Part shown: in pieces, positions 23,615 to 33,623 of the stretch
How positions within the stretch are numbered: the stretch's first letter is position 1
How the letters are laid out: each line of letters opens with the position of its first letter
DNA from: Thermodesulfobium acidiphilum
Lineage (GTDB): Bacteria > Thermodesulfobiota > Thermodesulfobiia > Thermodesulfobiales > Thermodesulfobiaceae
Length of the DNA: 64,000 nucleotides
NCBI RefSeq assembly: GCF_003057965.1
Contig: NZ_CP020921.1
Span: 436,501 to 500,500, forward strand
Reading direction: 5' to 3'
Made by a program: the position numbers and the translations under genes
The notes under the pieces: model-generated
Told to the model about the DNA's origin: nothing
What the model saw: only the letters and a program-made list of their open reading frames with translations
The model's database searches: none

Positions 23615-24598
23615 ATGGCTTTTAAATTAACTGAGTTACCAAAAAAAGAATTGCCTATAACTTCAGGACATAGAGTTTGTGCTGGCTGTCCTGAACCCAT
23701 GATAATAAAGCAAGCTATATTAGCGTCAAATGAACCAGTAGTGGTTGGTGAGGCTACAGGTTGTTTTGAGGTTTCATCCTGTATTTTTCCGTATACGTCC
23801 TGGAACGTAAACTGGTATCATAATGCTTTTGAAAACGCTGCTGCTATTACTTCTGGTATGGAAGCAGCTTATAAAGCGCTTTCTAAAGTAGGCAAGGTTA
23901 CTGAACCTATCAACTTTATAGCCTTTGGTGGTGACGGTGGAACATATGATATTGGTCTTCAAGCTCTTTCCGGTGCTATGGAAAGAGGACACAGAATGCT
24001 TTATATTTGTATGGATAATCAGGCATACATGAATACAGGAATCCAAAGATCAGGTGCTACTCCGCTTGGAGCATGGACGACAACCTGTCATGTAGGAAAG
24101 GCAAGACCTGGTAACGTACGTGCAAACTTGAGAAAGGACATAGTAGCTATAATGGCTGCTCATGATATTGCATATGCTGCTCAGGCCTCTTTGTCGCACT
24201 GGAATGATTTTATGAGAAAAGTACAAAAAGCTCTTTCTTATGATGGGCCAAGTTTTATCACAGTGCTTGCACCTTGCCCAAGAGGGTGGAGATTTCCTGC
24301 TTCAGAAACTGTAAACATTGCAAAGCTTGCAGTAGAAACAGGCTTTTGGCCACTTTATGAAGTAGACAATGGTCAGTGGAATGTTACCTTTAAGCCAAGA
24401 GAGCTAAAACCGCTTGAGGATTTCTTAAAGACTCAGGGAAGATATGCCCATTTGTTTAAATCAGAAGAAGGAAAACAAGTCATTGAACGCATTAAAGAGC
24501 TTATACAATATAAGCTTAATTACATTAATCACATGGCAGAAGCTACAAAAGGTTGCGAAATGAATATTTTTGGACGCTGTGCATTCCCAGAAGTGTAA
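23615..24598 (+). CDS. porB: Pyruvate:ferredoxin oxidoreductase, beta subunit
   Basis: A 327-residue TPP-binding subunit. It shows the cluster-ligand motif HRVCAGCPEP, the TPP/Mg signature GGDGGTYDIGLQAL...YICMDNQAYMNTG, and late Cys residues (LAPCPRG, KGCEMN). Good AAAGGAGGG site upstream. The por operon ends with the terminator at 24633. Confidence 0.95.
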   Translation: MAFKLTELPKKELPITSGHRVCAGCPEPMIIKQAILASNEPVVVGEATGCFEVSSCIFPYTSWNVNWYHNAFENAAAITSGMEAAYKALSKVGKVTEPINFIAFGGDGGTYDIGLQALSGAMERGHRMLYICMDNQAYMNTGIQRSGATPLGAWTTTCHVGKARPGNVRANLRKDIVAIMAAHDIAYAAQASLSHWNDFMRKVQKALSYDGPSFITVLAPCPRGWRFPASETVNIAKLAVETGFWPLYEVDNGQWNVTFKPRELKPLEDFLKTQGRYAHLFKSEEGKQVIERIKELIQYKLNYINHMAEATKGCEMNIFGRCAFPEV

Positions 24599-24632
24599 TT
24601 CATTTTAATTTACCAAACATTTTAAAGTTAAT

Positions 24633-24663
24633 GGGGACTGAGAGAATCAGTCCCCTTTTTTTA
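24633..24663 (+). terminator. Rho-independent terminator of the por operon
   Basis: GGGGACTGA (24633-24641) pairs with TCAGTCCCC (24647-24655) around a 5-nt loop, followed by seven T. Confidence 0.92.
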
Positions 24664-24803
24664 TATATTTATTTTTTAAAAGTTCAAATATAAAACTTTT
24701 ATAAGTTAATTTAAAGGTTTTTCATTTGTATTTTTCTTATAATTTGTTTAAAATATATTGTAGCAATTAAACAGAAATATATTTATTTAAATGAATAAAT
24801 TTT

Positions 24804-24885
24804 CCCGGGGAGCTCGAAAGGGCTGAGATAGGCTTGAGGCCTGACCCGCTGAACCTGAATCGGGTAATACCGACGAAGGGAGAGA
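24804..24885 (+). promoter_or_regulatory. TPP riboswitch (THI element)
   Basis: The conserved THI core is present in order: GGGGAGCTC at the 5' side, GGGCTGAGATAGGC, then ACCCGCTGAACCTGAATCGGGTAATACCGACGAAGGGAG spread over 24844-24882 with the diagnostic CTGAGA and GAACCTGA. It lies upstream of thiE-thiC-thiL and directly before a terminator, so TPP binding should cause premature termination. A TATAAT at 24738-24743 could be its -10 element. The AT-rich stretch 24664-24737 shows nothing else. Confidence 0.95.
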
Positions 24886-24892
24886 AATTGAT

Positions 24893-24920
24893 AACTCCCA
24901 AGGTCGGGAGTTTTTTATTT
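24893..24920 (+). terminator. Riboswitch-controlled terminator
   Basis: AACTCCC (24893-24899) pairs with GGGAGTT (24906-24912), then a T-rich run. The GGGAG at the 3' edge of the riboswitch (about 24878-24882) could pair with the same CTCCC and act as an antiterminator when TPP is absent. Confidence 0.85.
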
Positions 24921-24949
24921 TTTCATATTTGGAGAGGTAAAAGAAAAAA

Positions 24950-25957
24950 ATGCTTTCTAAGACTTATATTAATAGAGTTATAGATGCCAATCGAAATAGA
25001 TGTATTGAAGGCTTAAGAGTTGTTGAAGATTATTTAAGGTTTATAAAAAATGACTTAACTAATTCCTCTACGATTAGGAATATTAGACACGAAATATCAA
25101 GAATTTTAGATTTTGATATGATTGGCGAAAGAGATGTCAAATCTGATATAGGAAAAAATAACTTTCATAGCCCATACACAGAAATGGATCAAGTCTTAAG
25201 AGCTAACCTATCAAGAATTAAAGAAAGTTTGAGAGTTTTAGAAGAATTTACAAGATATATCGATACTTCCATTAGCGATCAAATAATGAATATAAGATTT
25301 GGGTTTTATGAAATAGAAAAGAGGTTATTATCTAATAAAGACCTTGAAAAAATTTATATATTAGCAGACATAGATCTGGCAAAAAATGAATCAGATCTTT
25401 TTGAAGGTCTCAAAATACTTTCAGATAATAATGTGAGATTAGTTCAACTAAGAGCAAAAAAATTTTCTACCAAAAAGTTCTATGAACTAGGAGAGAAGAT
25501 AATTGAATTTTTTCCACATTTTAAATTGATAATTAATGATAAAGTTGAAGTAGCGCTTGCTTTAGAGTCTTACGGCGTTCACGTTGGAGAGGATGAATTA
25601 CCGTTTAATGTTACAAGAAAGTTGATGGGGAATAAAGTAGTAGGGGCTACAGTTCACAATGTCGAAGATCTTAGACTTTCTCAAGTAGCTAAAGTAGATT
25701 ATATTGGTGTCGGCGCTATTTATCCCTCTACTACTAAACCGGATTGTCAATTAAACGGTGTTGAGTTCTTAAAAAAGATAAGGGCTTTAACTACAACCTT
25801 TATATATGCTATTGGTGGTATAAACTCAAAAAATGCTAGGAAAGTTTTTGATGCTGGTGCTGATGGGATTTGTGTAGGAAGCGGTTTTTGGTATGCTAAG
25901 GATAGAGTTGAAGAGATAAAAAGGTTGATTCATATTTCGAATGAGGAGGAAAATTAG
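24950..25957 (+). CDS. thiE: Two-domain thiamine-phosphate synthase (ThiE with extra N-terminal domain)
   Basis: 335 residues, against about 210 for a plain ThiE. The C-terminal TIM barrel (about 130-330) has VQLRAKKFSTKKF, IINDKVEVALAL, GVHVGEDELP, IGVGAIYPSTTKPD and AIGGINSKNARKVFDAGADGICV, and makes thiamine phosphate from HMP-PP and THZ-P. The N-terminal about 125 residues (DANRNRCIEGLRVVEDYLRF, ANLSRIKESLRVLEEFTRY) match the helical domain found in cyanobacterial-type ThiE proteins, whose function is unknown. GGAGAGG precedes ATG. Under TPP riboswitch control. Confidence 0.9.
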   Translation: MLSKTYINRVIDANRNRCIEGLRVVEDYLRFIKNDLTNSSTIRNIRHEISRILDFDMIGERDVKSDIGKNNFHSPYTEMDQVLRANLSRIKESLRVLEEFTRYIDTSISDQIMNIRFGFYEIEKRLLSNKDLEKIYILADIDLAKNESDLFEGLKILSDNNVRLVQLRAKKFSTKKFYELGEKIIEFFPHFKLIINDKVEVALALESYGVHVGEDELPFNVTRKLMGNKVVGATVHNVEDLRLSQVAKVDYIGVGAIYPSTTKPDCQLNGVEFLKKIRALTTTFIYAIGGINSKNARKVFDAGADGICVGSGFWYAKDRVEEIKRLIHISNEEEN

Positions 25958-27256
25958 ATGACTCAGAGGGAGTCTGCTATAAAGGGTATTGTTACTGATG
26001 CTATGAAATTCGTTTCAGAATATGAAGGATTAAGTGTTGAGTATATTTTAGAACAGCTTGTTTCAGGAACAGTTTGTATTCCTGCAAACATAAACCACAG
26101 ACCAATATCCTACAGAGGAATTGGAAAAGGCCTAAAAACAAAAATAAATGCTAATATAGGAACTTCAAGTGATTTTCCAGATTTAGATGAAGAACTTGCA
26201 AAGTTAGAAGTTGCTATTAAAAGTGGTGCAGATGCGGTAATGGACCTTTCTACAGGAGGAGATCTAATAAAAATTAGAGAAAAACTTTTAGCAAAGTGCA
26301 ATGTGCCATTTGGTACTGTGCCTATATATGAGGTAGCTGTTAATGCGCTTGAGAAGTATGGTGCAATCGTAAAGATGAAAGTTGATGACATTTTTGAAGT
26401 TATAGAAAAACAGGGCAAACAAGGAGTTGATTTTATAACAGTTCATGTTGGTGTTACCAGGTCTTCTATTGAGAGATTGAGAAAACAAAAAAGAATAGCA
26501 GATATTGTAAGTAGAGGTGGATCGTTTTTGACTGCCTGGATTTTGCACAATGATAGAGAAAATCCCCTTTATGAAAATTATGATAGATTATTAGAGATTG
26601 CCAAAAAATATGATATGACCCTTTCTTTGGGAGATGGAATGAGACCTGGGGCGCTGGCTGACGCAACTGACAGATGCCAGATTGAAGAATTGATAACTTT
26701 GGGAGAATTAACAAAAACAGCTCTTGATAATGGGGTTCAGGTAATGGTAGAAGGGCCTGGTCATGTTCCGATTGATCAGATAGAAACAAATATTAAGATC
26801 CAGAAGTCGCTTTGTCAGGGAGCTCCATTTTATGTGTTGGGTCCCTTAGTAACTGACGTTGCTCCGGGATACGATCACATAACATCTGCAATTGGTGGGG
26901 CAATTGCAGGCATGTATGGAGCTGACTTTTTGTGTTACGTAACACCTGCAGAACACCTTGGTTTGCCGACTTTGGAAGATGTAAAGGAAGGAGTAATTGC
27001 AGCGAAGATAGCTGCACATGCAGCCGATATTGCAAAAGGGATCAAAGGCTCCCTTGATTGGGATATAAAAATGGCTAAGGCAAGAAAAGCTCTTGACTGG
27101 AAAAAGCAGATTGAACTTTCTATAGATCCAGAAAAGTCTTCTAAAATTTATAACAGTAGAAAGTCATCTGAAGAACAGGGTTGTAGTATGTGTGGCAAGT
27201 ATTGTGCTATGAAAATTGTTTCTGAGTATTTAGATACAGAAATTAAAAAATGTTAA
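25958..27256 (+). CDS. thiC: Phosphomethylpyrimidine synthase
   Basis: A 432-residue radical-SAM enzyme converting AIR to HMP-P. This is the short form lacking the long N-terminal extension of the E. coli type. Core blocks include FITVHVGVT, LGDGMRPG, VEGPGHVPIDQIE and PLVTDVAPGYDHITSAIGGA. The C-terminal cluster motif is CSMCGKYC (CX2CX3C), one residue shorter than the textbook CX2CX4C. ATG directly follows the thiE stop with GAGGAGG upstream. Confidence 0.95.
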   Translation: MTQRESAIKGIVTDAMKFVSEYEGLSVEYILEQLVSGTVCIPANINHRPISYRGIGKGLKTKINANIGTSSDFPDLDEELAKLEVAIKSGADAVMDLSTGGDLIKIREKLLAKCNVPFGTVPIYEVAVNALEKYGAIVKMKVDDIFEVIEKQGKQGVDFITVHVGVTRSSIERLRKQKRIADIVSRGGSFLTAWILHNDRENPLYENYDRLLEIAKKYDMTLSLGDGMRPGALADATDRCQIEELITLGELTKTALDNGVQVMVEGPGHVPIDQIETNIKIQKSLCQGAPFYVLGPLVTDVAPGYDHITSAIGGAIAGMYGADFLCYVTPAEHLGLPTLEDVKEGVIAAKIAAHAADIAKGIKGSLDWDIKMAKARKALDWKKQIELSIDPEKSSKIYNSRKSSEEQGCSMCGKYCAMKIVSEYLDTEIKKC

Positions 27257-28233
27257 AAATAAAAGATATTGGAGAATTTGGTTTTATAGATAGTATAAAA
27301 CCAGAAGAAACAGTAGAAGATCTTAAAGTTGGAATTGGAGATGATGCTGCAATAATTTCTCCTTATGGGGAGTTCGATATAGTTGTCACTACAGATATGT
27401 TAGTAGAAGGCACTCACTTTTTGGCAGATACAGATCCTTTTGCTATTGGATACAGATCTATGTGTGCAAATTTATCTGATATTGCGGCAATGGGAGCTAT
27501 ACCGAAATTTTATTTTGTATCCCTTGGTATAAACCCCGAAAGAGATTTTAATTATGCGAGGGATATATATAAAGGCTTTAATTCTCTTGCTGAGCAATTT
27601 AACACTCATCTGGCTGGAGGAGACACAGTTAAATCTGATAAAACAATTATTTCTATTACTTTGATCGGTTATGTTGAGAAATCTATAACCATTGAAAGAA
27701 AGGGGAAGATAGAAGCTAAAGACCTTGTTATTTCTGTAGGGCCCCTGGGTTATTCTGGAGCAGGATTGGAAGTAATCAAAAATAAATTTGACGGCTTTGA
27801 TGAACTGGTAAAGGTTTTTCTGTATCCTTATCCTCAGATTATTGCAGGGCGTATTTTAGGACAGTCGAAATTGGTACGCGTAATGATGGATAATTCTGAC
27901 GGGTTAGCTAGTTGTATTGAAAATTTAGTTGTAAAGAACGGTTTTGGAGCCATTCTTTTTGAGGAAGGGCTTTTTGACGAAAGATTAAAGGCTATTGCAG
28001 AATTTACAAATAGAAACTATCTTGATTTTGTATTTAATGGGGGAGAGGATTTTGGGCTTGTGGCAGTAATAAAAAAAGACGGCTTTTTGGATTTATCTTA
28101 CTTTTTGGAAAAGTCACTTTTTAATAATAGTGTAAAGGTAATAGGAGAAATAACTCAAAACAAAGAGATAATCCTAAAAAGATTGGACAATAGTTTGCTT
28201 GAAATAAACAAATCTGGTTATGTTCAGTTTTAA
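27250..28233 (+). CDS. thiL: Thiamine-monophosphate kinase
   Basis: A 327-residue AIR-synthase-superfamily kinase phosphorylating TMP to TPP. N-terminal IGEFGFIDSI, GIGDDAAIIS, TDMLVEGTHFL, NLSDIAAMGAIPKF and HLAGGDTVKSD are characteristic. It overlaps thiC by 7 nt. Together thiE, thiC and thiL cover pyrimidine synthesis, coupling and the final phosphorylation; thiazole-branch genes are not in this window. Confidence 0.95.
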   Translation: MLKIKDIGEFGFIDSIKPEETVEDLKVGIGDDAAIISPYGEFDIVVTTDMLVEGTHFLADTDPFAIGYRSMCANLSDIAAMGAIPKFYFVSLGINPERDFNYARDIYKGFNSLAEQFNTHLAGGDTVKSDKTIISITLIGYVEKSITIERKGKIEAKDLVISVGPLGYSGAGLEVIKNKFDGFDELVKVFLYPYPQIIAGRILGQSKLVRVMMDNSDGLASCIENLVVKNGFGAILFEEGLFDERLKAIAEFTNRNYLDFVFNGGEDFGLVAVIKKDGFLDLSYFLEKSLFNNSVKVIGEITQNKEIILKRLDNSLLEINKSGYVQF

Positions 28234-28295
28234 GTATCCATATTAGGGAATATAAAAGTTTTAGATAAAATTATCTTTTGTAAGTGATTAAGTAT

Positions 28296-28324
28296 TTGAC
28301 AGATATTTTATTTATTGGTATGAT
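28296..28324 (+). promoter_or_regulatory. Consensus promoter of the str ribosomal operon
   Basis: TTGACA (28296-28301), 17-bp spacer, TATGAT (28319-28324). No other promoter of this quality was seen in the following ~18 kb of ribosomal genes, so it may feed a very long transcript. Confidence 0.7.
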
Positions 28325-28356
28325 AACACTTTGTCAATAATTTAAAATATTTTATT

Positions 28357-28380
28357 AGGAGGTGAACCTCTAAAAGAGGG
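28357..28380 (+). promoter_or_regulatory. rpsL leader with strong Shine-Dalgarno far from the start and alternative hairpins
   Basis: AGGAGGTGA (28357-28365) is 23 nt from the rpsL ATG, too far for direct use. CCTCT (28367-28371) can pair with AGAGG (28375-28379), which would shorten the gap. Alternatively GAGGT (28359-28363) can pair with ACCTC (28366-28370), hiding the Shine-Dalgarno. A second weaker GAGGG (28376-28380) is 8 nt from ATG. Possible translational control. Confidence 0.4.
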
Positions 28381-28388
28381 ATTATAGT

Positions 28389-28763
28389 ATGCCCACAATT
28401 AATCAATTAGTTCGGTATGAACGAGAAAAGCTAATTAAAAAATCAAAATCACCAGCTTTGCAATCTTGTCCTCAAAGAAGAGGAGTTTGTACAAGGGTTT
28501 ATACTACTACGCCAAAAAAGCCTAACTCTGCTCTAAGAAAGGTTGCTCGTGTAAAGCTTACTAACGGTTACGAGGTGACGGCTTATATACCTGGCATAGG
28601 ACATAATTTACAAGAGCACTCCGTTGTTTTGGTGAGGGGCGGTCGTGTAAAAGATCTCCCGGGCGTTCGTTACCATATTGTAAGAGGAGCTTTAGATGCA
28701 GCCGGTGTTCAAAATAGAGCTCAGGGCCGTTCAAAATATGGCTCTAAAAAACCTAAGAAATAA
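28389..28763 (+). CDS. rpsL: 30S ribosomal protein S12
   Basis: 124 residues, normal length. [15 protein letters not shown] start, the decoding-centre segment [20 protein letters not shown] and the [13 protein letters not shown] motif are all present. Lys43 in the PKKPNSA loop is the residue usually altered in streptomycin resistance; it is wild-type here. First gene of the str operon. Confidence 0.98.
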   Translation: MPTINQLVRYEREKLIKKSKSPALQSCPQRRGVCTRVYTTTPKKPNSALRKVARVKLTNGYEVTAYIPGIGHNLQEHSVVLVRGGRVKDLPGVRYHIVRGALDAAGVQNRAQGRSKYGSKKPKK

Positions 28764-28783
28764 GCTAAAAGGAGATAAAAGTT

Positions 28784-29254
28784 ATGCCTAGACGTGGAGG
28801 AGTAAAAGTTAGGCAAGTAATGCCCGATCCTGTTACCGGTAGCACGGTTGTGACTAAGATTATTAACAAAATAATGTGGGACGGAAAAAAGAGTAAAGCA
28901 GAAAGTATAATGTATGGAGCACTTGATATAGTAGAAAAAACTATTGGAGAACCTGGAGTCCAGGTTTTGGAAAAAGCAATACAAAATATTACTCCAATCT
29001 TAGAAGTAAGACCAAGGCGTGTTGGTGGTGCTGTATATCAAATACCTATTGAAGTAGAACCGAGAAGAGGTTTGGCTCTTGCAATTAGATGGATTGTAGA
29101 TGCTGCTAGAGCAAGAACAGGTAAATCTATGAAAGAAAATCTAGCTCAAGAGATTATAGACGGATATAGAGGAACAGGAACAGGCATTAAAAAGAGAGAA
29201 GATATGCATAAGATGGCAGAAGCTAACAGAGCTTTTGCTCATTATAGATGGTGA
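28784..29254 (+). CDS. rpsG: 30S ribosomal protein S7
   Basis: 156 residues, the primary assembly protein of the 30S head. [34 protein letters not shown] and the C-terminal [15 protein letters not shown] are family hallmarks. AAAGGAG precedes ATG; 20 nt after rpsL. Confidence 0.98.
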   Translation: MPRRGGVKVRQVMPDPVTGSTVVTKIINKIMWDGKKSKAESIMYGALDIVEKTIGEPGVQVLEKAIQNITPILEVRPRRVGGAVYQIPIEVEPRRGLALAIRWIVDAARARTGKSMKENLAQEIIDGYRGTGTGIKKREDMHKMAEANRAFAHYRW

Positions 29255-29283
29255 TAAATTAACAAATTAAGGATGGAGTGTTT

Positions 29284-31362
29284 ATGAAACGAGGTTTTTC
29301 AATTGAACAATTAAGAAACATTGGTATTGCTGCACATATAGATGCGGGTAAAACAACTACCACGGAGAGGATTCTGTTTTATTCTGGCAGAATTCATAAG
29401 GTTGGGGAAGTTCACGAAGGCACTGCAACTATGGACTGGATGCCACAGGAAAGAGAAAGGGGAATAACGATAACTTCGGCAGTAACTACTGTGGAATGGA
29501 AGGGTTGTAGAATTAATATTATTGACACTCCAGGCCACGTGGACTTTACTATCGAAGTAGAACGTTCATTGAGGGTACTAGATGGAGTCGTAGTTGTACT
29601 ATCTGCTGTTGAGGGTGTTCAGCCTCAATCTGAAACTGTTTGGAGACAGGCTACCAGATATGAAGTGCCAAGAATTGTATTTGTAAACAAAATGGATAGA
29701 GTAGGAGCAGACTTTTTCAGGGTTGTAGCTGATATGAGAGAAAAGCTCAGGGCTCCTGTAGTTCCTATTCAAGTTCCGATGGGAGCAGAGGATGACTTCT
29801 TAGGAGTAATAGATATAGTTGAAAGAAAGGCATATATGTGGATAGGGGATAAAAGTGGTAAAGATTATGAAGTTTCTGATGTGCCTGAGGAATACAAGAA
29901 GATAGTAGAAGATTGTAGGGAAAAGCTTGTTGAACACGTTGTAGAAAACGACGAAGCTCTTTTAGATAAATATATGAATGGTGAAGAGATTTCTCTTGAA
30001 GAAATTAAGTCTGGTATCAGAAAATCTACAATTGAAAATAAACTTATACCAGTTTTATGTGGAACTGCATTTAAGAATAAAGGTATTCAACAACTTATGG
30101 ATGCTGTAGTTGACTACTTGCCATCTCCGAGTGACATACCCCCTGTTAAAGGTATTAACCCAAAAACTGGAGAAACCGAAATAAGACTCCCATCAGAGGA
30201 TGAGCCAATAGCAGCTCTCGCGTTCAAGATTGTGTCGGATCCATATGTTGGTAGGTTAACATATATAAGGGTATATTCTGGAGAAATAAAAGCTGGTTCT
30301 TACATTTACAACGTTAATAAAAGGTCTAAAGAAAGAGTTGCAAGACTTCTTCAGATGCACGCAAATCATCGAGAGGAAATACCTGCAGTTTATGCTGGAG
30401 ACCTTTGTGCTGTGGTAGGCCTCAGAGATACCGTTACCGGAGATACGCTTGCACAAGAAGATAAACCAATAATTTTAGAATCAATTCATATACCGGAACC
30501 TGTTATATCTGTAGCTATAGAGCCTAAAACCAAAGCAGATCAAGAAAAACTTTCTATAGCTCTCCAAAAATTATCTGAAGAAGACCCGACTTTTAGAGTA
30601 AGCATTGATCACGAGACTGGTCAGACTATTATTCAGGGCATGGGAGAATTGCACCTTGAAATAATTATTGATAGGCTCTTGAGAGAATTTAAAGTAGAAG
30701 CAAAGATTGGGAAACCGCAAGTCTCTTATAGGGAAACTATCAGGCAGCCTGTAAAAGCTGAAGGAAAGTTTATACGTCAGTCTGGCGGTAGAGGTCAGTA
30801 CGGACATGTGTGGATAGAACTAACTCCAACCGAACAGGGTTCTGAGTTTGTATGTGAGAACAAAATTGTTGGTGGAGCGATTCCAAAGGAATATATTCCT
30901 GCGGTAGAAGCGGGAATAAGAGAGGCCATGCAATCTGGAGTCCTGGCAGGATATCCTGTTGTAGATTTCAAGGTCACAATTTTTGATGGTTCATATCACG
31001 ATGTAGATTCTTCCGAAATGGCGTTCAAGATTGCTGGTTCGATGGCATTTAAAGAAGCCATGTCAAAAGCAAAACCAGTTTTGCTTGAACCTATTATGAG
31101 CATCGAAATTGTAGTTCCAGATGACTATCTTGGTGAAGTTCTTGGAGATATTAATTCTCGTAGAGGCAGAATTGACGGTATGACTACAAGAAACGGGGTG
31201 CATATTATTAACGCACTTGTGCCTCTTTCAGAAATGTTTGGCTATGCGACTGATTTGAGATCTAAAACCCAGGGCAGAGGAACATATACGATGGAATTCG
31301 ACCACTACGAAGAAGTTCCCAAGAATGTAGCTGAAGCAATTATTGCATCAAAAAAAGGATAG
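29284..31362 (+). CDS. fusA: Elongation factor G
   Basis: 692-residue translocation GTPase. G1 [16 protein letters not shown]2/G3 DTPGHVDFT and G4 NKMD are intact, followed by domains II-V with the conserved [10 protein letters not shown] and the C-terminal SMAFKEAM...LLEPIM. ATG 29284 is chosen because GGATGGAG lies 6 nt upstream; an in-frame GTG at 29278 is within that site. Confidence 0.97.
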   Translation: MKRGFSIEQLRNIGIAAHIDAGKTTTTERILFYSGRIHKVGEVHEGTATMDWMPQERERGITITSAVTTVEWKGCRINIIDTPGHVDFTIEVERSLRVLDGVVVVLSAVEGVQPQSETVWRQATRYEVPRIVFVNKMDRVGADFFRVVADMREKLRAPVVPIQVPMGAEDDFLGVIDIVERKAYMWIGDKSGKDYEVSDVPEEYKKIVEDCREKLVEHVVENDEALLDKYMNGEEISLEEIKSGIRKSTIENKLIPVLCGTAFKNKGIQQLMDAVVDYLPSPSDIPPVKGINPKTGETEIRLPSEDEPIAALAFKIVSDPYVGRLTYIRVYSGEIKAGSYIYNVNKRSKERVARLLQMHANHREEIPAVYAGDLCAVVGLRDTVTGDTLAQEDKPIILESIHIPEPVISVAIEPKTKADQEKLSIALQKLSEEDPTFRVSIDHETGQTIIQGMGELHLEIIIDRLLREFKVEAKIGKPQVSYRETIRQPVKAEGKFIRQSGGRGQYGHVWIELTPTEQGSEFVCENKIVGGAIPKEYIPAVEAGIREAMQSGVLAGYPVVDFKVTIFDGSYHDVDSSEMAFKIAGSMAFKEAMSKAKPVLLEPIMSIEIVVPDDYLGEVLGDINSRRGRIDGMTTRNGVHIINALVPLSEMFGYATDLRSKTQGRGTYTMEFDHYEEVPKNVAEAIIASKKG

Positions 31363-31441
31363 TTTTTAGGTTTTTAAATGTTTGAAGTTTCAAATTACTT
31401 AAATAAAAAATTAATAAAAAAAGTTTTTGGAGGGTAAAGAA

Positions 31442-32659
31442 ATGGCAAAAGCGAAATTTGACCGAACAAAGACACACCTTAATGTTGGTACCATTGGTCA
31501 TATTGATCATGGAAAAACTACTTTGACTGCAGCTCTTACAATGACTCTTGCTGCTGCAGGCAAGGCTCAGGCAAAGAGATATGAGGATATTGACTCTGCT
31601 CCTGAGGAGAAAGCAAGAGGTATTACGATTAACATTGCTCACGTTGAGTATGAAACAGAAAAGAGACACTATGCACACGTAGACTGTCCAGGACACGTAG
31701 ACTATATCAAAAACATGATTACTGGTGCAGCCCAGATGGACGGAGCAGTTCTTGTAGTAGCGGCGAACGATGGACCAATGCCTCAAACAAGAGAACACAT
31801 CCTTCTTGCAAGACAGGTAGGAGTGCCCTCTATCATAGTCTTTATGAACAAGATTGATATGGTAGATGACCCTGAACTCCTTGATCTGGTAGAGATGGAA
31901 ACAAGAGATCTTCTTTCTTCTTATGAATTTCCTGGAGACGAAATACCCATAATAAGAGGTTCTGCTCTAAAGGCTATTGAAGCCCTTCAAGCAAACAGCT
32001 CTATTCAAAGAGGACAAAACGAATGGGTAGACAAGATATGGGAGCTTGCAGATGCCCTAGACTCTTATATCCCAGATCCACAAAGAGACATAGATAAGCC
32101 ATTCATCATGGCAATTGAAGACGTCTTTACAATCACAGGTAGAGGAACAGTAGTAACAGGCCGTATTGAAAGAGGTCGCATAAAGCCAGGAGACGAAGTA
32201 GAAATAGTAGGATTTTCCATGCAGCCAAAGAAAACAGTCTGCACATCTGTAGAGATGTTTAGAAAGATATTAGACGAAGGCATAGCAGGAGATAACGTAG
32301 GATGTCTTCTAAGAGGTATTGACAAGGACGAAGTAGAAAGAGGACAGGTCCTTGCAAAGCCAGGTTCAATCAAGCCCTATACAAAGTTTAACGCAGAGGT
32401 CTATGTCCTTAAAAAGGAAGAAGGTGGACGTCACACCCCATTCTTCAACGGATATCGTCCACAGTTCTACTTCAGAACTACAGACGTAACAGGAACAATA
32501 AAGCTTCCAGAAGGCGTAGAAATGGTAATGCCTGGAGATAACATAAACATGTTGGTAGAGCTTATATCTCCAGTAGCAATTGAAGAAGGACTTCGCTTTG
32601 CAATACGTGAAGGCGGCAGAACTGTAGGTGCTGGCGTTGTCACTAAGACACTCGAATAG
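31442..32659 (+). CDS. tuf: Elongation factor Tu
   Basis: 405-residue GTPase carrying aminoacyl-tRNA to the ribosome. [25 protein letters not shown] and MNKIDMVDD mark the G domain; domains II and III are complete. ATG 31442 follows GGAGGG. Codon choice changes along the gene: the first about 130 codons mix T-ending and A-ending codons like neighbouring genes, and later codons prefer GTA, ACA, GGA, CCA and C-ending two-fold codons. That suggests strong translational selection or recombination with another tuf copy. Confidence 0.97.
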   Translation: MAKAKFDRTKTHLNVGTIGHIDHGKTTLTAALTMTLAAAGKAQAKRYEDIDSAPEEKARGITINIAHVEYETEKRHYAHVDCPGHVDYIKNMITGAAQMDGAVLVVAANDGPMPQTREHILLARQVGVPSIIVFMNKIDMVDDPELLDLVEMETRDLLSSYEFPGDEIPIIRGSALKAIEALQANSSIQRGQNEWVDKIWELADALDSYIPDPQRDIDKPFIMAIEDVFTITGRGTVVTGRIERGRIKPGDEVEIVGFSMQPKKTVCTSVEMFRKILDEGIAGDNVGCLLRGIDKDEVERGQVLAKPGSIKPYTKFNAEVYVLKKEEGGRHTPFFNGYRPQFYFRTTDVTGTIKLPEGVEMVMPGDNINMLVELISPVAIEEGLRFAIREGGRTVGAGVVTKTLE

Positions 32660-32671
32660 TTGGTGATGATA

Positions 32672-32977
32672 ATGCGTCAAAAAATTAGAGTAAAGATAAA
32701 GTCATACGATCACAGAACTTTGGACCAATCAGTAAAAAGAATTGTTGATACTGTCCAGAGAACAGGAGCTGTAGTACATGGTCCAATTCCGCTTCCAACA
32801 AGGCGTGAACTGTTTTGTGTGATTAGATCTCCTCATATAGACAAGGATTCACAAGAACACTTCGAAATTTTAACTCACAAGAGACTAATTGATATAGTTG
32901 ATCCTACACCTAGGACTATGGACGCGTTAAGAGACTTAGATCTACCCGCAGGAGTTGATATAGAGGTTAAGGTGTAA
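32672..32977 (+). CDS. rpsJ: 30S ribosomal protein S10
   Basis: 101 residues with [53 protein letters not shown] and [10 protein letters not shown], the full S10 (NusE) pattern. It starts 12 nt after tuf, joining the str and S10 operons. ATG 32672 is favoured over upstream in-frame TTG/GTG/ATG codons because it matches the usual S10 N-terminus. Confidence 0.96.
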   Translation: MRQKIRVKIKSYDHRTLDQSVKRIVDTVQRTGAVVHGPIPLPTRRELFCVIRSPHIDKDSQEHFEILTHKRLIDIVDPTPRTMDALRDLDLPAGVDIEVKV

Positions 32978-32996
32978 GAGAGGAGGAAAACTTGCA

Positions 32997-33623
32997 ATGG
33001 GTAAAATGTTTATGGGTTTAGTTGGAAAAAAACTGGGCATGACAAGTTATATTACACCATCAGGCGTAATACCCGTGACAGTTGTACAGGCTATAAAAGG
33101 AACTGTTGCTGATAAGAGGACGGTTGAAAAAGATGGATACGAGGCTGTTAGAGTGGCTTTTCAAGAGTGTTCTGAGAGAAAACTAAATAGACCTGAGCTT
33201 GGACTTTTTAAAAAAGCTTCTATAAAGCCTCATAAGAAAATCGTAGAATTCCAAAATAACAGTTTGAACGTAGGCGATACCATAGATATATCTATGTTTT
33301 CAGTTGGTGACAACATTAATGTTACAGGAATTACGAGAGGTTTTGGTACCAGTGGCACTATCAAAAGATGGAAGTTCCAAAGAGGGCCGATGAGCCACGG
33401 TTCAAAGAACATCAGGAAAATCGGTTCAACAGGAGTAGGGACAGGAATGAGCAAGATAATAAAAGGAAAGAAAATGCCAGGTCATATGGGCAACGTTAAA
33501 AGAACTGTTAAGAATATATCAGTAGTTGATCTTATGCCCGAAGACTATCTTGTAATCCTTAAAGGTTCTATTCCTGGACACAAAAACTCCTTTGTTATTT
33601 TGTACAAAGGAGGAAACGCATGA
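32997..33623 (+). CDS. rplC: 50S ribosomal protein L3
   Basis: 208 residues. GLVGKKLGMTSYI, KFQRGPMSHGSKNIRKIGSTG and GKKMPGHMGN include the loop near the peptidyl-transferase centre. AGAGGAGGAAAA precedes the ATG. Overlaps rplD by 4 nt. Confidence 0.97.
   Translation: MGKMFMGLVGKKLGMTSYITPSGVIPVTVVQAIKGTVADKRTVEKDGYEAVRVAFQECSERKLNRPELGLFKKASIKPHKKIVEFQNNSLNVGDTIDISMFSVGDNINVTGITRGFGTSGTIKRWKFQRGPMSHGSKNIRKIGSTGVGTGMSKIIKGKKMPGHMGNVKRTVKNISVVDLMPEDYLVILKGSIPGHKNSFVILYKGGNA

Noticed and set aside
28255-28280. AGATAAAATTATCT as a thiL terminator
   Set aside because: The loop would be only two bases and the stem is all A/T-rich; no good T-tract.
31340-31798. 152-codon minus-strand ORF over the fusA-tuf gap
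   Set aside because: Mostly antisense to tuf and composed of Cys/Ser/Leu-rich shadow translation.
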